Positions 1 to 7,396 of a stretch of DNA of 19,200 nucleotides are shown piece after piece. The position numbers and the translations under genes were made by a program. The notes below the pieces were generated by a model, which made no database searches, was not told where the DNA came from, and was given only the letters and a program-made list of their open reading frames with translations. The DNA comes from Rickettsia typhi (GTDB taxonomy: Bacteria > Pseudomonadota > Alphaproteobacteria > Rickettsiales > UBA1997). Position 1 is the first letter of the stretch. The number at the start of each line of letters is the position of its first letter. The DNA lies in the NCBI GenBank assembly GCA_945861125.1, contig CAMASZ010000006.1:1-19200 (forward strand), written 5' to 3'.

Positions 1-144
1 AGAAGATGCGCTATTAAAAGATGAATCATCAGAATTGAAGCTTAATAGTGCTAATAAATAAATTATTGAAAAAATAATTAGTGTGATACCGAATAATTTT
101 GAAAACAAATTCAAAACTAAGTATATAAATTTTTCAGTGATCAT
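1..144 (-). CDS. ftsK: FtsK DNA translocase, N-terminal end only (cut by window edge)
   Basis: Reading the minus strand from an ATG at 144, the frame stays open for 48 codons to the window edge. It gives a short polar start (MITEKF), a hydrophobic segment at about residues 19-33, then the sequence LLSFNSDDSSFNSAS. That pattern, a first membrane helix followed by a Ser/Tyr-x-x-x-Asp-x-Ser-Phe loop, is characteristic of the N-terminus of FtsK/SpoIIIE, the septum-anchored motor that pumps chromosome ends and contacts XerCD at dif. The motor and gamma domains lie outside the window. The gene follows the Cys-rich protein by 9 bp and would be last in the folB-leuB cluster. I am fairly confident from the motif, but only 48 residues are visible. 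Confidence 0.72.
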   Translation of the reverse strand, partial: MITEKFIYLVLNLFSKLFGITLIIFSIIYLLALLSFNSDDSSFNSASS

Positions 145-153
145 ATTAAAAAA

Positions 154-930
154 TTATTTTTTGCTAGAAAATTCATCAATTGAAACTTCAGGCAAGGTTT
201 GAACTTCTTGACCATTTTTATTCAGATTTTCTTCTTTGATTTTTTCTTTAAGAAGAAACATTGGAGGAATTTCAAATTCTTGGTTTTTATTTTCAGGTGT
301 TTGATAATTAAGTATTGAACCCAGAAATGAGTTTTTATTATTATCTTGATTATAATTTTGTTGATCATTTAAATTTGAATCTTTGTTCTGATTATTAGAA
401 ATTTCATCATTAGCATTTTCTTGATCATAAAATTTATCATAATTATTTATGTTTGATAATTTTTGTTGTTTATCTGGATCAGAATTTTGAATTGCTTTAA
501 TATTATTAGTAATGTTATTTAGTTGAGGTGATTTATCAGCTATTAATTTTCTTAATCTTTCTTGTTGAAAAGCTTTTAACTCTTCTTGTCTAGCATTTTT
601 TTGTTTTTGAAAATTTTGTTCATCTTGTTCTTTTTTAATTGAATGTATCTTTTCATATTCTAATAGTTTTATGCATTTATTTTCATGCCAACATTTACCT
701 TTACCACAATCACAACCATATGTAATAGCATTAGTACATATCATGTAATTATCAAATTTTGCACTACAATTATCAACACAGCCATTACCAAATTCTCTCC
801 AAACCCCTTTGTTTAAATCACATAATGATCGATCATTAAAAGTTGTTGATCTTATAAAATCTGCACATGAATATTTAGTCGATATAAATAACAATATGAA
901 GATAAGTTTTATAAAAAAAAATTTTTTCAC
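154..930 (-). CDS. Secreted Cys-rich protein with Asn/Gln-rich tail, function unknown
   Basis: I do not recognise this family with certainty. The 258-residue product begins with a clear export signal (basic MKK, then hydrophobic residues up to about 18). A compact domain with eight cysteines (37, 51, 55, 65, 73, 75, 80, 86) follows, including a CDCGKGKC stretch, spaced as for disulfides in a periplasmic or surface protein. Residues 95-130 are Lys/Gln/Glu-rich and probably helical. From about 140 to 230 the chain is rich in Asn, Asp and Gln and probably disordered. Cys22 has no good lipobox (Lys at -3), so a lipoprotein is unlikely. The start is GTG at 930; no in-frame ATG lies just upstream. 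It sits 41 bp after leuB and 9 bp before ftsK, so it is probably co-transcribed with them. Confidence 0.7.
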   Translation of the reverse strand: MKKFFFIKLIFILLFISTKYSCADFIRSTTFNDRSLCDLNKGVWREFGNGCVDNCSAKFDNYMICTNAITYGCDCGKGKCWHENKCIKLLEYEKIHSIKKEQDEQNFQKQKNARQEELKAFQQERLRKLIADKSPQLNNITNNIKAIQNSDPDKQQKLSNINNYDKFYDQENANDEISNNQNKDSNLNDQQNYNQDNNKNSFLGSILNYQTPENKNQEFEIPPMFLLKEKIKEENLNKNGQEVQTLPEVSIDEFSSKK

Positions 931-971
931 AAAAGAAAATTTAATGTATTTAAATAATTTGATTATTATTT

Positions 972-2078
972 TTAAAGAGACAATAGTTTAGTTATCTCTT
1001 CAACAACTTTATCACCCATTTGAGAACATGAAACAGGTTTTTCGTTAATACTTGCAATATCAGCAGTTCTAACGCCATTATTAAGAACATTTTCAATGGC
1101 CTTATCAATTAAGTCAGATTCTTTTTTATATTCGAAAGAATATCTAAACATCATTGATAAACTCGAAATTGTTGCTAGAGGATTAGCAATATTTTTTCCA
1201 GCTATATCCGGAGCAGAACCGTGTACCGGTTCATAAAGGGCATATTGTTTTCCATCTGATTTTTTTTCACCAAGTGAAGCAGATGGCAACATTCCTAGAG
1301 ATCCAGTAAGCATTGAAGCAGTATCGGAAAGAATATCTCCAAACATGTTACCAGTTACAATAACATCAAATTGTTTAGGATTTCTAACCAATTGCATCGA
1401 AGCGTTATCAACATACATGTGTGATAATTTAATATCTTGATACTCATTAACACCAACTTCAGAAACAACTTCACGCCACATTTCCGTTACTTCCAAAACA
1501 TTAGCTTTATCAACTGAACATAAACTTTTATTTCTAATTCTAGCCAGTTCAAATGATACACGAGCTATTCTTTCTACTTCTTTAGAATTATAGGTCATTG
1601 TATTTACACCTTGCTTGGTTCCATCGGCCAATATTTTTACACCTCTTGGTTCACCAAAATATAGATCACCCGTCAATTCACGAACAATCATAATATCTAG
1701 ACCCTTAACTATTTCGCTTTTAAGAGTTGAGCTATTAACAAGTGCGTTAAAAACTTTTGCTGGTCTCAAATTTGCAAATAATTCAAGCTCTTTTCTAATG
1801 CCAAGCAAACCTCTTTCGGGACGATATTTATAATCTAATGATTCCCATTTTAGCCCACCAACTGCTCCTAATAATATTGCATCAGCTTTTTTAGCTAAGT
1901 TGAGAGTTTCTAACGGAAATGGCGTTCCAGTTTGATCATATGCTATGCCACCAAGCAGTGCATGTTCTGTTTCAAATTTTCTATCTGTATTTTTAGAAAA
2001 AAAATCGATTATTTTTTTTGCCAGCATCACAACTTCAGGACCAATTCCATCTCCTTCTATTAATAAGATTTTTTTCAT
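972..2078 (-). CDS. leuB: 3-isopropylmalate dehydrogenase
   Basis: Catalyses NAD-dependent oxidation and decarboxylation of 3-isopropylmalate, the third step of leucine synthesis, in the cytoplasm. The 368-residue length is normal for LeuB. Visible landmarks: GDGIGPEV at 9-16, the loop and first substrate arginines ([12 protein letters not shown], Arg95 and Arg105), Arg133, catalytic Tyr140 (DLYFGEPRG) and Lys191 (VDKANVLE), metal-ligand aspartates at 224, 248 and 252, and the nucleotide-binding [18 protein letters not shown] near 280-300. The loop [12 protein letters not shown] matches LeuB better than isocitrate or tartrate dehydrogenase. It starts 4 bp after cyaY ends, so it is probably translated from the shared message. 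The other leucine genes (leuA, leuC, leuD) are not in the window. Nothing looks damaged. Confidence 0.97.
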   Translation of the reverse strand: MKKILLIEGDGIGPEVVMLAKKIIDFFSKNTDRKFETEHALLGGIAYDQTGTPFPLETLNLAKKADAILLGAVGGLKWESLDYKYRPERGLLGIRKELELFANLRPAKVFNALVNSSTLKSEIVKGLDIMIVRELTGDLYFGEPRGVKILADGTKQGVNTMTYNSKEVERIARVSFELARIRNKSLCSVDKANVLEVTEMWREVVSEVGVNEYQDIKLSHMYVDNASMQLVRNPKQFDVIVTGNMFGDILSDTASMLTGSLGMLPSASLGEKKSDGKQYALYEPVHGSAPDIAGKNIANPLATISSLSMMFRYSFEYKKESDLIDKAIENVLNNGVRTADIASINEKPVSCSQMGDKVVEEITKLLSL

Positions 2079-2082
2079 AGTT

Positions 2083-2391
2083 TTATAAATTAAAATTTAA
2101 TTTTGACAATTCATTAAAAAGTTTATTGGTTAGTTCTTCTTTCTTATTGTTAATCCATTTATTTGTTTGCTCATCAAATGAAAAATAATCAGCACCACTA
2201 AATGGTGAAGAATACCAAATCTTTTGATTTCCAGAATTACGATTAATAACGTAAGTTTTTTTATTTTCTAAAATAACAATTTTTAAAATTCCTTCTGAAT
2301 AATCAATATCCATTTGGCTATTTTTATCAAAAGCTTCCACCTTGGAAGCTAAATTTGATAGATAATTTTCGCATTCAAGATAAAAATTCAT
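2083..2391 (-). CDS. cyaY: Frataxin-like iron-binding protein CyaY
   Basis: Small cytosolic protein of the frataxin family, which binds iron and modulates Fe-S cluster assembly on IscU/IscS. At 102 residues it has the usual bacterial length. The family signature is clear: an acidic N-terminal helix (residues 1-30, with several Glu/Asp), beta strands with [19 protein letters not shown], then the core [15 protein letters not shown] followed by a Trp in strand 6 (NKWIN) and a C-terminal helix. The phrase tYViNrq...qIWlSSPfSGp is diagnostic of frataxins. It lies 4 bp from both pdxH and leuB, inside the minus-strand cluster. LeuB itself has no cluster, so the neighbour gives no functional hint. 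Confidence 0.9.
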   Translation of the reverse strand: MNFYLECENYLSNLASKVEAFDKNSQMDIDYSEGILKIVILENKKTYVINRNSGNQKIWYSSPFSGADYFSFDEQTNKWINNKKEELTNKLFNELSKLNFNL

Positions 2392-2395
2392 TTCT

Positions 2396-2995
2396 CTAAG
2401 GATATAATTTATTTAAAAGCCATTTATTGTTTTGTCTTTTATATAGTAAACGATTGTGAATTCTATACTTACCCTCTTCCCAAAATTCAATATTATTAGC
2501 AATAACTCTATATCCTGACCAAAAAGGCGGTCTAGGAATTTCTTGATTTTCAAACTGCTCATTAATGGCTAAAATTCTATTTTCAAGATCTTGCCAATTT
2601 TCCATAATTTGTGATTGTTTTGAAGCCCAAGCTCCAATTTGACTATCTCTTGGTCGAGAATGAAAATAATTATCGGCTTCTTTTTGATCTATAGAAATAA
2701 CTTGCCCCTCAATACGAACTTGCCTACCCAATGCCCCCCAATAAAAACAAAGAGCAACATTAGAATTTTCAGTAATTTCTCTACTTTTTCTACTAGTTAA
2801 ATTAGTGTAAAAACAAAAACCGTTTTCATCAAAACCTTTCAATAAAACCATTCTTAAGGATGGCTTTAAATCTTTGCCAACTGTTGCAATGCTCATTGCA
2901 GTTGGCTCAATTATATCTTTATTTTTTTTAGCAATTTCAAACCATTCATGAAATTTTTTAAATGGCTCTTTAAAATCAACAATTTTTTCTGACAT
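2396..2995 (-). CDS. pdxH: Pyridoxamine/pyridoxine 5'-phosphate oxidase
   Basis: FMN-dependent enzyme that oxidises pyridoxine or pyridoxamine 5'-phosphate to pyridoxal phosphate, used in salvage or synthesis of vitamin B6 cofactor. The 199-residue chain has the expected landmarks in order: AMSIATVGKDLKPSLRMVLLKG (FMN site), GFCFYTNLTSRKSREI, VALCFYWGALGRQVRIEG, SRPRDSQIGAWAS, then the substrate and dimer region PRPPFWSGYRVIANNIEFW and the C-terminal RIHNRLLYKR...LYP that defines PdxH over other flavin split-barrel proteins. It is slightly short at the N-terminus, where the family varies. It sits 2 bp after aroC and 4 bp before cyaY. No defects seen. Confidence 0.96.
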   Translation of the reverse strand: MSEKIVDFKEPFKKFHEWFEIAKKNKDIIEPTAMSIATVGKDLKPSLRMVLLKGFDENGFCFYTNLTSRKSREITENSNVALCFYWGALGRQVRIEGQVISIDQKEADNYFHSRPRDSQIGAWASKQSQIMENWQDLENRILAINEQFENQEIPRPPFWSGYRVIANNIEFWEEGKYRIHNRLLYKRQNNKWLLNKLYP

Positions 2996-2997
2996 AT

Positions 2998-4062
2998 TTA
3001 AGTTCTTGCTTTATTGATTAACAAAAAATCAGCAATAACACAAGCCATCATTGCCTCTCCCACTGGAACTGCTCTTATTCCAACACAAGGATCGTGTCTA
3101 CCTTTGGTTATTATTTCACAATTATTATAATTAGTATCAATTGTTCGACGCGGAATCAGAATAGAGCTGGTTGGCTTTACTGCAAATCTTACCACAATAT
3201 CTTGACCAGAAGAAATACCACCCAAAACTCCACCAGAATGATTAGAAGAAAATTTAACTGCGTTATTTTCATACCACATTTCATCTGATAATTCAGAACC
3301 TTTTTTATTAGCGCAATCTATGCCAATTCCTATTTCAACTGCTTTAACAGCATTAATTGACATCATGGCACTTGCCAATCTAGCATCTAGCTTATCATAT
3401 ATTGGTTCACCTAAGCCAACCGGAACATTTTTTGCCACGACTTCAATTATTGCACCCACTGAATCACCAGATTTTCTGATATCAAGAATATGATTTGTAA
3501 AATTTTCTATAGCTTTAGAATCAGGACAGAAAAAATCATTATTTTCAATCTCTTTTTCATCAAAATTATTGTAGTTAATTTTTTGATTACCAATTTGAGT
3601 AAGATATCCAATAATTTTAATATTATGTTGATCTAATATTTTTCTTGCTACGGCGCCAGCTGAAACTCTCATTGCTGTTTCGCGAGCAGAAGACCTTCCT
3701 CCACCTCGATAATCTCTGATACCATATTTTTCGAAATAAGTATAATCTGCGTGAGATGGACGAAACTTATTTTTTATTTCACTGTAATCATCAGATTTTT
3801 GATCTTGGTTCTTAATAATTAAGCTAATTGGTGTTCCTGTAGTTTTACCTTCAAAAACACCTGAAAGAATTTCTATTTCATCTTTTTCTTGTCTTTGAGT
3901 AGTGAATTTTGATTGACCCGGTCTTCTTTTGTTAAGATATTTTTGAATATCATTTTCATTTAAATTTATTTTTGATGGACAACCATCAATAACCACACCT
4001 ATTGCTTTACCATGACTTTCTCCCCAGCTTGTAAAAGAAAATATACTTCCAAATCTATTCAT
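2998..4062 (-). CDS. aroC: Chorismate synthase
   Basis: Converts 5-enolpyruvylshikimate 3-phosphate to chorismate, the last step of the shikimate pathway, using reduced FMN. The 354-residue length is typical. The three family signatures are present: [16 protein letters not shown] near the N-terminus, the FMN/EPSP segment [20 protein letters not shown] at about 125-145 (with [22 protein letters not shown] before it), and the C-terminal [38 protein letters not shown] and [11 protein letters not shown] are also conserved. It is 3 bp from the LptC-like gene upstream and 2 bp from pdxH downstream. Its presence implies a working aromatic or folate branch, consistent with folB at the head of the same cluster. 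Confidence 0.97.
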   Translation of the reverse strand: MNRFGSIFSFTSWGESHGKAIGVVIDGCPSKINLNENDIQKYLNKRRPGQSKFTTQRQEKDEIEILSGVFEGKTTGTPISLIIKNQDQKSDDYSEIKNKFRPSHADYTYFEKYGIRDYRGGGRSSARETAMRVSAGAVARKILDQHNIKIIGYLTQIGNQKINYNNFDEKEIENNDFFCPDSKAIENFTNHILDIRKSGDSVGAIIEVVAKNVPVGLGEPIYDKLDARLASAMMSINAVKAVEIGIGIDCANKKGSELSDEMWYENNAVKFSSNHSGGVLGGISSGQDIVVRFAVKPTSSILIPRRTIDTNYNNCEIITKGRHDPCVGIRAVPVGEAMMACVIADFLLINKART

Positions 4063-4065
4063 AAT

Positions 4066-4482
4066 TTATTTTTCTTCAATTTTAAAAGTTAAAACCGGAT
4101 TTTTAGAAAAAATCATACGATCATTATTTATAATTCTTAATTCTCCGGCTAATATTTTTCCAATATTATTTTCAGCAATTATATCTATCAATATAATCTC
4201 TTTTTCATCTTTTTGAAAGGCTTTTTTTGCCTGAATTGAATATATTTCGTTTTCTTTATACTCAAATTTAATATTTGGATTGATCATAACTTTTTTTGAT
4301 TCCATTTTATCTATATCTTTATTATAAACGATTTTTAAAACAGAACTTTTTTGAAATATGTAAAAAACATAAACCATTAATCCTGTAGCTATTAGAAAAT
4401 AACAAAACAGGGTAAGTATGGATTTAATTTTATTATAGAATTCTATTTTATATAAAATTTTTTTTATTTCTTTATCATTCAT
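4066..4482 (-). CDS. LptC-like membrane-anchored periplasmic protein
   Basis: The 138-residue product has a short cytoplasmic tail, one membrane helix at about residues 21-43, then a beta-rich periplasmic part. That part carries INPNIKFEYKENEIYSIQAKKA followed by EKEIILIDIIAENN. This ordering (Pro, then Tyr-x-Ile-x-Ala-x-x-Ala, then alternating hydrophobic strands) resembles the LptC/OstA domain, which passes LPS from the LptBFG transporter to LptA. Membrane topology and size also fit, though LptC is usually nearer 190 residues, so the C-terminus would be short. It sits in the folB-aroC cluster, 11 bp after folB and 3 bp before aroC, with no other Lpt gene nearby. The assignment rests on a weak motif and topology. 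Confidence 0.55.
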   Translation of the reverse strand: MNDKEIKKILYKIEFYNKIKSILTLFCYFLIATGLMVYVFYIFQKSSVLKIVYNKDIDKMESKKVMINPNIKFEYKENEIYSIQAKKAFQKDEKEIILIDIIAENNIGKILAGELRIINNDRMIFSKNPVLTFKIEEK

Positions 4483-4493
4483 AACTAAATATG

Positions 4494-4847
4494 TTATAAA
4501 ACTCTTTTTTCTTCTAATGTTATTGCAAAGGATTCAACATTTTCAATAACATTCATTTTATCAATTCTAACTTTACATCTTGTTATTCTGTGATCTTTCA
4601 TAATTAGCTGTATTATTTGATGAGTAAGTTTTTCGATTAAATTGAAATGATTTTTTTCAATGAATTCTTTGATTGATTTAGTTAAACTATCATAATCAAT
4701 AGTGTCTTTTATTTCATCAGAAAATAAGCTTTGAATATGGTTGGTTTCTATTTCGGCGTTAATTATAATCTCGCGCAAAAAACTTTTTTCCCAATCATGA
4801 ATACCTAAAAAAGTTTTAGTCTTGAGGTTTTTAATTTCAATTATCAT
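4494..4847 (-). CDS. folB: Dihydroneopterin aldolase
   Basis: Folate-pathway enzyme that cleaves 7,8-dihydroneopterin to 6-hydroxymethyl-dihydropterin and glycolaldehyde. The 117-residue chain has normal family length and motifs: FLGIHDWEK near residues 13-21 (Glu20), DTIDYDSL at 48-55 with the conserved Tyr52, NLIEKLT at 69-75 with the pterin-binding Glu72, and a Lys at 97 in RIDKMNVI corresponding to the catalytic lysine. The usual Lys-Pro pair at that site is Lys-Met, a mild deviation. It is the first gene of the minus-strand cluster, divergent from the thioredoxin-like gene across a 97 bp gap that must carry both promoters. Confidence 0.9.
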   Translation of the reverse strand: MIIEIKNLKTKTFLGIHDWEKSFLREIIINAEIETNHIQSLFSDEIKDTIDYDSLTKSIKEFIEKNHFNLIEKLTHQIIQLIMKDHRITRCKVRIDKMNVIENVESFAITLEEKRVL

Positions 4848-4944
4848 AATTATATTTTATAATTTTAGTATTGTACTAGAAACACTTTTGAAAATTTTAC
4901 AATTTTAAAGTGGTTTTGTTGTAAATTTAACCCTTATAATTAGA
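4848..4944. promoter_or_regulatory. Divergent promoter region between folB and the thioredoxin-like gene
   Basis: This 97 bp gap separates two diverging transcription units. On the plus strand a perfect TATAAT lies at 4935-4940, with a poor -35 candidate (TGGTTT, 4911-4916, 18 bp spacer). An imperfect inverted repeat, CACTTT..AAAATT paired with AATTTT/AAAGTG across a 4-base loop, spans 4883-4912 and would overlap the -35 region, so it could be an operator. In such AT-rich DNA it may also be chance. On the minus strand several TATAAT-like boxes precede folB but none stands out. Confidence 0.35.
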
Positions 4945-5556
4945 ATGAACAATGTTATTCACATCAACAAATATAAAAACTCTTTTAAAAAAAAGAAAAT
5001 GCTTTTAATTACTATAATATCAGGAATCATATTAGGAAACTTAATTTGGAAATATTTTATTCAAGATATTTCTGATTTAGACATTCAAATTCCATCATCA
5101 AATAACATAACCTTTAATGATAAGACACCAGAAGCTCTTACCACTGCTCAATTAGCAAATTACTTTGAAATTAATGAAAATAAACCAATTTTATTATATA
5201 TCTATACCACTTGGTGCAAAGTTTGTCATGAAAATTTTACAATAATTAATGAATTATCAAGGGAATTTCAAAATACCAACTTAAAAGTTATTGCTATCGC
5301 AATAGATAAAGAGCTCAATGCAGATAGGTTAAAAAACTATCTAAATAATTTTGGAAACTTATATTTTGAACCAAAATTTTTAATTCATAAGGAAGGATTT
5401 ATTGATTTCTTAAAAAAACAAAATGTTAAATATAATCATCGTATTCCTTTTACAATTTTATTTTCAAAAAATAGCAACATTATCACTAAATACTCAGGCA
5501 CAAAAAATAAAAATCATCTTAGAAATAAAATTATTAAAGAGTTATTTTCTGAATAA
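4945..5556 (+). CDS. Membrane-anchored thioredoxin-like (TlpA/ResA-type) protein
   Basis: A thiol-disulfide oxidoreductase with one N-terminal membrane helix (about residues 20-38) and a thioredoxin fold facing the periplasm. The active site is WCKVC (cysteines 91 and 94), preceded by the strand PILLYIYTT and followed by a helix and strand KVIAIAID. The cis-proline loop is seen in RIPFTILF. This arrangement matches TlpA/ResA/CcmG-like reductases that reduce cysteines in apocytochromes or other exported proteins; the substrate cannot be told from sequence. The start is uncertain: the TATAAT at 4935-4940 is only 4 bp before the ATG at 4945, so a transcript from it would begin at about that codon. 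Met19 (4999), preceded by a purine-rich stretch and followed directly by the membrane helix, is a good alternative. cysS follows 2 bp later. Confidence 0.85.
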   Translation: MNNVIHINKYKNSFKKKKMLLITIISGIILGNLIWKYFIQDISDLDIQIPSSNNITFNDKTPEALTTAQLANYFEINENKPILLYIYTTWCKVCHENFTIINELSREFQNTNLKVIAIAIDKELNADRLKNYLNNFGNLYFEPKFLIHKEGFIDFLKKQNVKYNHRIPFTILFSKNSNIITKYSGTKNKNHLRNKIIKELFSE

Positions 5557-5558
5557 AT

Positions 5559-7037
5559 ATGATTTACTCGTACATAAAAGTAAAACTATATAATACTTTT
5601 ACTAAAAAAATAGAAGAAGTCAAAACCGCAGAAAATGATCATCTTAAAATTTATGTCTGTGGACCAACAGTTTATGATAGAGCCCATCTTGGTAACGCTA
5701 GATCAGTTGTGGTTTATGACTTACTTTATCGTTTATTTGTAAAAATTTTTAAAAAAGTAACTTACGTTAGAAATATCACCGATGTTGACGACAAAATTAA
5801 CAATTCTGCCAAAGAACAAAAAATATCAATTCAGCAATTAACAAAAAAATATACTGAGTTTTTTCACAATGACATGAAAGCCCTTAATGTTCTTGATCCC
5901 ACTCATCAACCAAAAGCAACTGAGCATATTAATGATATGATTGTAATAATTGAAAAATTAATCAAAAAAAATCATGCTTATGTTAGTGAAAATCATGTTT
6001 TATTTGATGTTAATTCTTTTGAAGATTATGGAAAATTATCAAATCGAACTCTTGACGAAATGATAGCCGGCGCAAGAGTTGAAATTGCAAAATACAAAAA
6101 AAATCCACTTGACTTTGTTCTTTGGAAGCCAGCCGATCAAGAAGATGATCCTTCAAGTATGTTTGATAGTCCGTGGGGAGTTGGTAGGCCGGGTTGGCAT
6201 ATTGAATGCTCTGCAATGAGTAGTAAATATTTAGGCAATAATTTTGATATTCATGGCGGTGGCTCTGATTTGCAGTTTCCTCATCATGAAAATGAAATTG
6301 CTCAAAGCAAATGCGCTCATGAAAATTCTTACTATGCAAAATATTGGATCCATAATGGTTTTTTAACGGTTGATAAAGAGAAAATGAGTAAATCATTAAA
6401 AAATTTTATAACAGTTAAAGATCTTTTAGATAAGAATATAAATGGCGTAGTAATTCGCTTTTTACTGCTTTCCAGCCATTATCGTAAACCCCTTGATTTT
6501 AATAAAAAAATTCTTGATGACTCTAAAAAAACCATTGAAAAATTTTATGAAATTATTGACAAAAAAGATTTAGAGCTAATTGATAAATCAATACCAGAGA
6601 TAGTTATTTCATATTTAGCCGATGATTTAAATATTTCAAAAGTTAATGCCTACTTGCATGAATTAGTAAAGAAAATCAAAAATTCTAATGATTTAAATTT
6701 AAAAAAAGATTTTTTAAATACACTTGATTTTATTGGCTTAATTGACGAAAAATTAATAAAAGAAAAACAAAAAAATAACCCACATGTCTCGACATACAAA
6801 ACTGAAATCTCTGCAAAACAAAACGAGAATTATACAGCATTTTCATATTCACAAGAAGTAAAAGATAAAAACAATATCGAAATAGATCAAAACTACATTA
6901 ACTCACAAATTGAACTTCGCTTAAAATACAAAAAAGAAAAAAATTTTCAAAAAGCCGATGAAATCAGAGAAGATCTACTACAAAAAGGCATAATACTTGA
7001 AGATATTTCTGGTCAAAAAACAATTTGGAAAAAATAA
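5559..7037 (+). CDS. cysS: Cysteinyl-tRNA synthetase
   Basis: Class I aminoacyl-tRNA synthetase that charges tRNA-Cys. Landmarks of the 492-residue protein: the HIGH-like HLGN at 43-46 within YVCGPTVYDRAHLGNAR, NITDVDDKI at 72-80, the zinc-binding region with Cys34, Cys217 (GWHIECSAM), His242 and Glu246 (FPHHENE), and KMSKS at 275-279 within DKEKMSKSLKNF. The C-terminal anticodon-binding part is present and ends with the expected KADEIREDLLQKGIILED. It is about 30 residues longer than the usual 460, because of a Lys/Asn-rich linker at about 405-440 before the last helices, probably an AT-driven expansion of a loop. It is co-transcribed with the thioredoxin-like gene (2 bp gap). The palindrome after it may end the transcript. 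Confidence 0.97.
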   Translation: MIYSYIKVKLYNTFTKKIEEVKTAENDHLKIYVCGPTVYDRAHLGNARSVVVYDLLYRLFVKIFKKVTYVRNITDVDDKINNSAKEQKISIQQLTKKYTEFFHNDMKALNVLDPTHQPKATEHINDMIVIIEKLIKKNHAYVSENHVLFDVNSFEDYGKLSNRTLDEMIAGARVEIAKYKKNPLDFVLWKPADQEDDPSSMFDSPWGVGRPGWHIECSAMSSKYLGNNFDIHGGGSDLQFPHHENEIAQSKCAHENSYYAKYWIHNGFLTVDKEKMSKSLKNFITVKDLLDKNINGVVIRFLLLSSHYRKPLDFNKKILDDSKKTIEKFYEIIDKKDLELIDKSIPEIVISYLADDLNISKVNAYLHELVKKIKNSNDLNLKKDFLNTLDFIGLIDEKLIKEKQKNNPHVSTYKTEISAKQNENYTAFSYSQEVKDKNNIEIDQNYINSQIELRLKYKKEKNFQKADEIREDLLQKGIILEDISGQKTIWKK

Positions 7038-7040
7038 TAC

Positions 7041-7078
7041 CATTTCCCAAATTAAATGACGAATTTAATTTAGAAATG
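7041..7078. repeat. AT-rich palindrome after cysS, possible transcript end or dispersed repeat
   Basis: The arm CATTTCCCAAATTAAAT (7041-7057) pairs with ATTTAATTTAGAAATG (7063-7078) around the 5-base loop GACGA. The stem is about 15 bp with one bulge and one mismatch. It lies 4 bp after the cysS stop codon. There is no T-run after it on the plus strand, so it is not a classic intrinsic terminator, although the stem could still stall polymerase or protect the 3' end. Palindromes of this type are often dispersed in rickettsial intergenic DNA; no second copy is seen in this window. Confidence 0.6.
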
Positions 7079-7129
7079 ACATAACAAAATCGGTAAATAG
7101 ATAGGAAAACAAAAGAAGAAAGCATAAAA

Positions 7130-7396
7130 ATGACAAATCAAAATCTTGAACAAATAGCCAGAGATAACATTGATAGTCAGCTGGAGCTTGCAGGCTGGCA
7201 AGTGCAAAGTATGGCGAAGATCAATTTATCATCGTGCCTAGGAGTTGCGGTTAGAGAATATTTAACCGATGTTGGTTTCGCAGATTATGTTTTATTTGTT
7301 GATGGCAAGGCTTGCGGAATAATTGAAGCTAAACGTGAGGAGGAGAGTTTAAAAAATTTGTTTAAACTTTATGAGGAGATGGTAAATGAAAAATAA
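7130..7396 (+). pseudogene. hsdR: Type I restriction endonuclease R subunit, N-terminal remnant
   Basis: Only 88 residues remain of a protein normally around 750-1000 residues. They match the N-terminal nuclease domain of HsdR: LGVAVREYLTDVGFADYVLF followed by VDGKACGIIEAKRE. The PD-(D/E)xK triad is visible as Asp52, Glu66 and Lys68. After about residue 72 the sequence (ESLKNLFKLYEEMVNEK) no longer follows the family and the frame stops at 7396, so the rest of the nuclease, the helicase motor and the C-terminal domain are gone. Without the motor and without HsdM/HsdS it cannot restrict DNA as a type I complex. Its start has a purine-rich leader (AGAAGAAAG). Whether the fragment is translated for its own sake, or only to feed ribosomes into the overlapping downstream gene, is open. 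Confidence 0.85.

Noticed and set aside
2..61. Plus-strand frame ending in TAA at 59-61, a possible C-terminus of an upstream gene
   Set aside because: The opposite strand over the same bases encodes a convincing FtsK N-terminus, so the plus-strand frame is a shadow.
809..991. Plus-strand 60-codon frame
   Set aside because: Antisense to the start of the Cys-rich secreted protein, with no motif or ribosome site.
6010..6396. Minus-strand 128-codon frame inside cysS
   Set aside because: Lies wholly within the conserved cysS catalytic region; amino acid makeup is not protein-like.
7038..7130. Second attachment site (copy of the tRNA-Arg 3' end) at the left edge of the island
   Set aside because: No stretch here resembles the tRNA 3' sequence GGTTCAATTCCCGCCAGATG.
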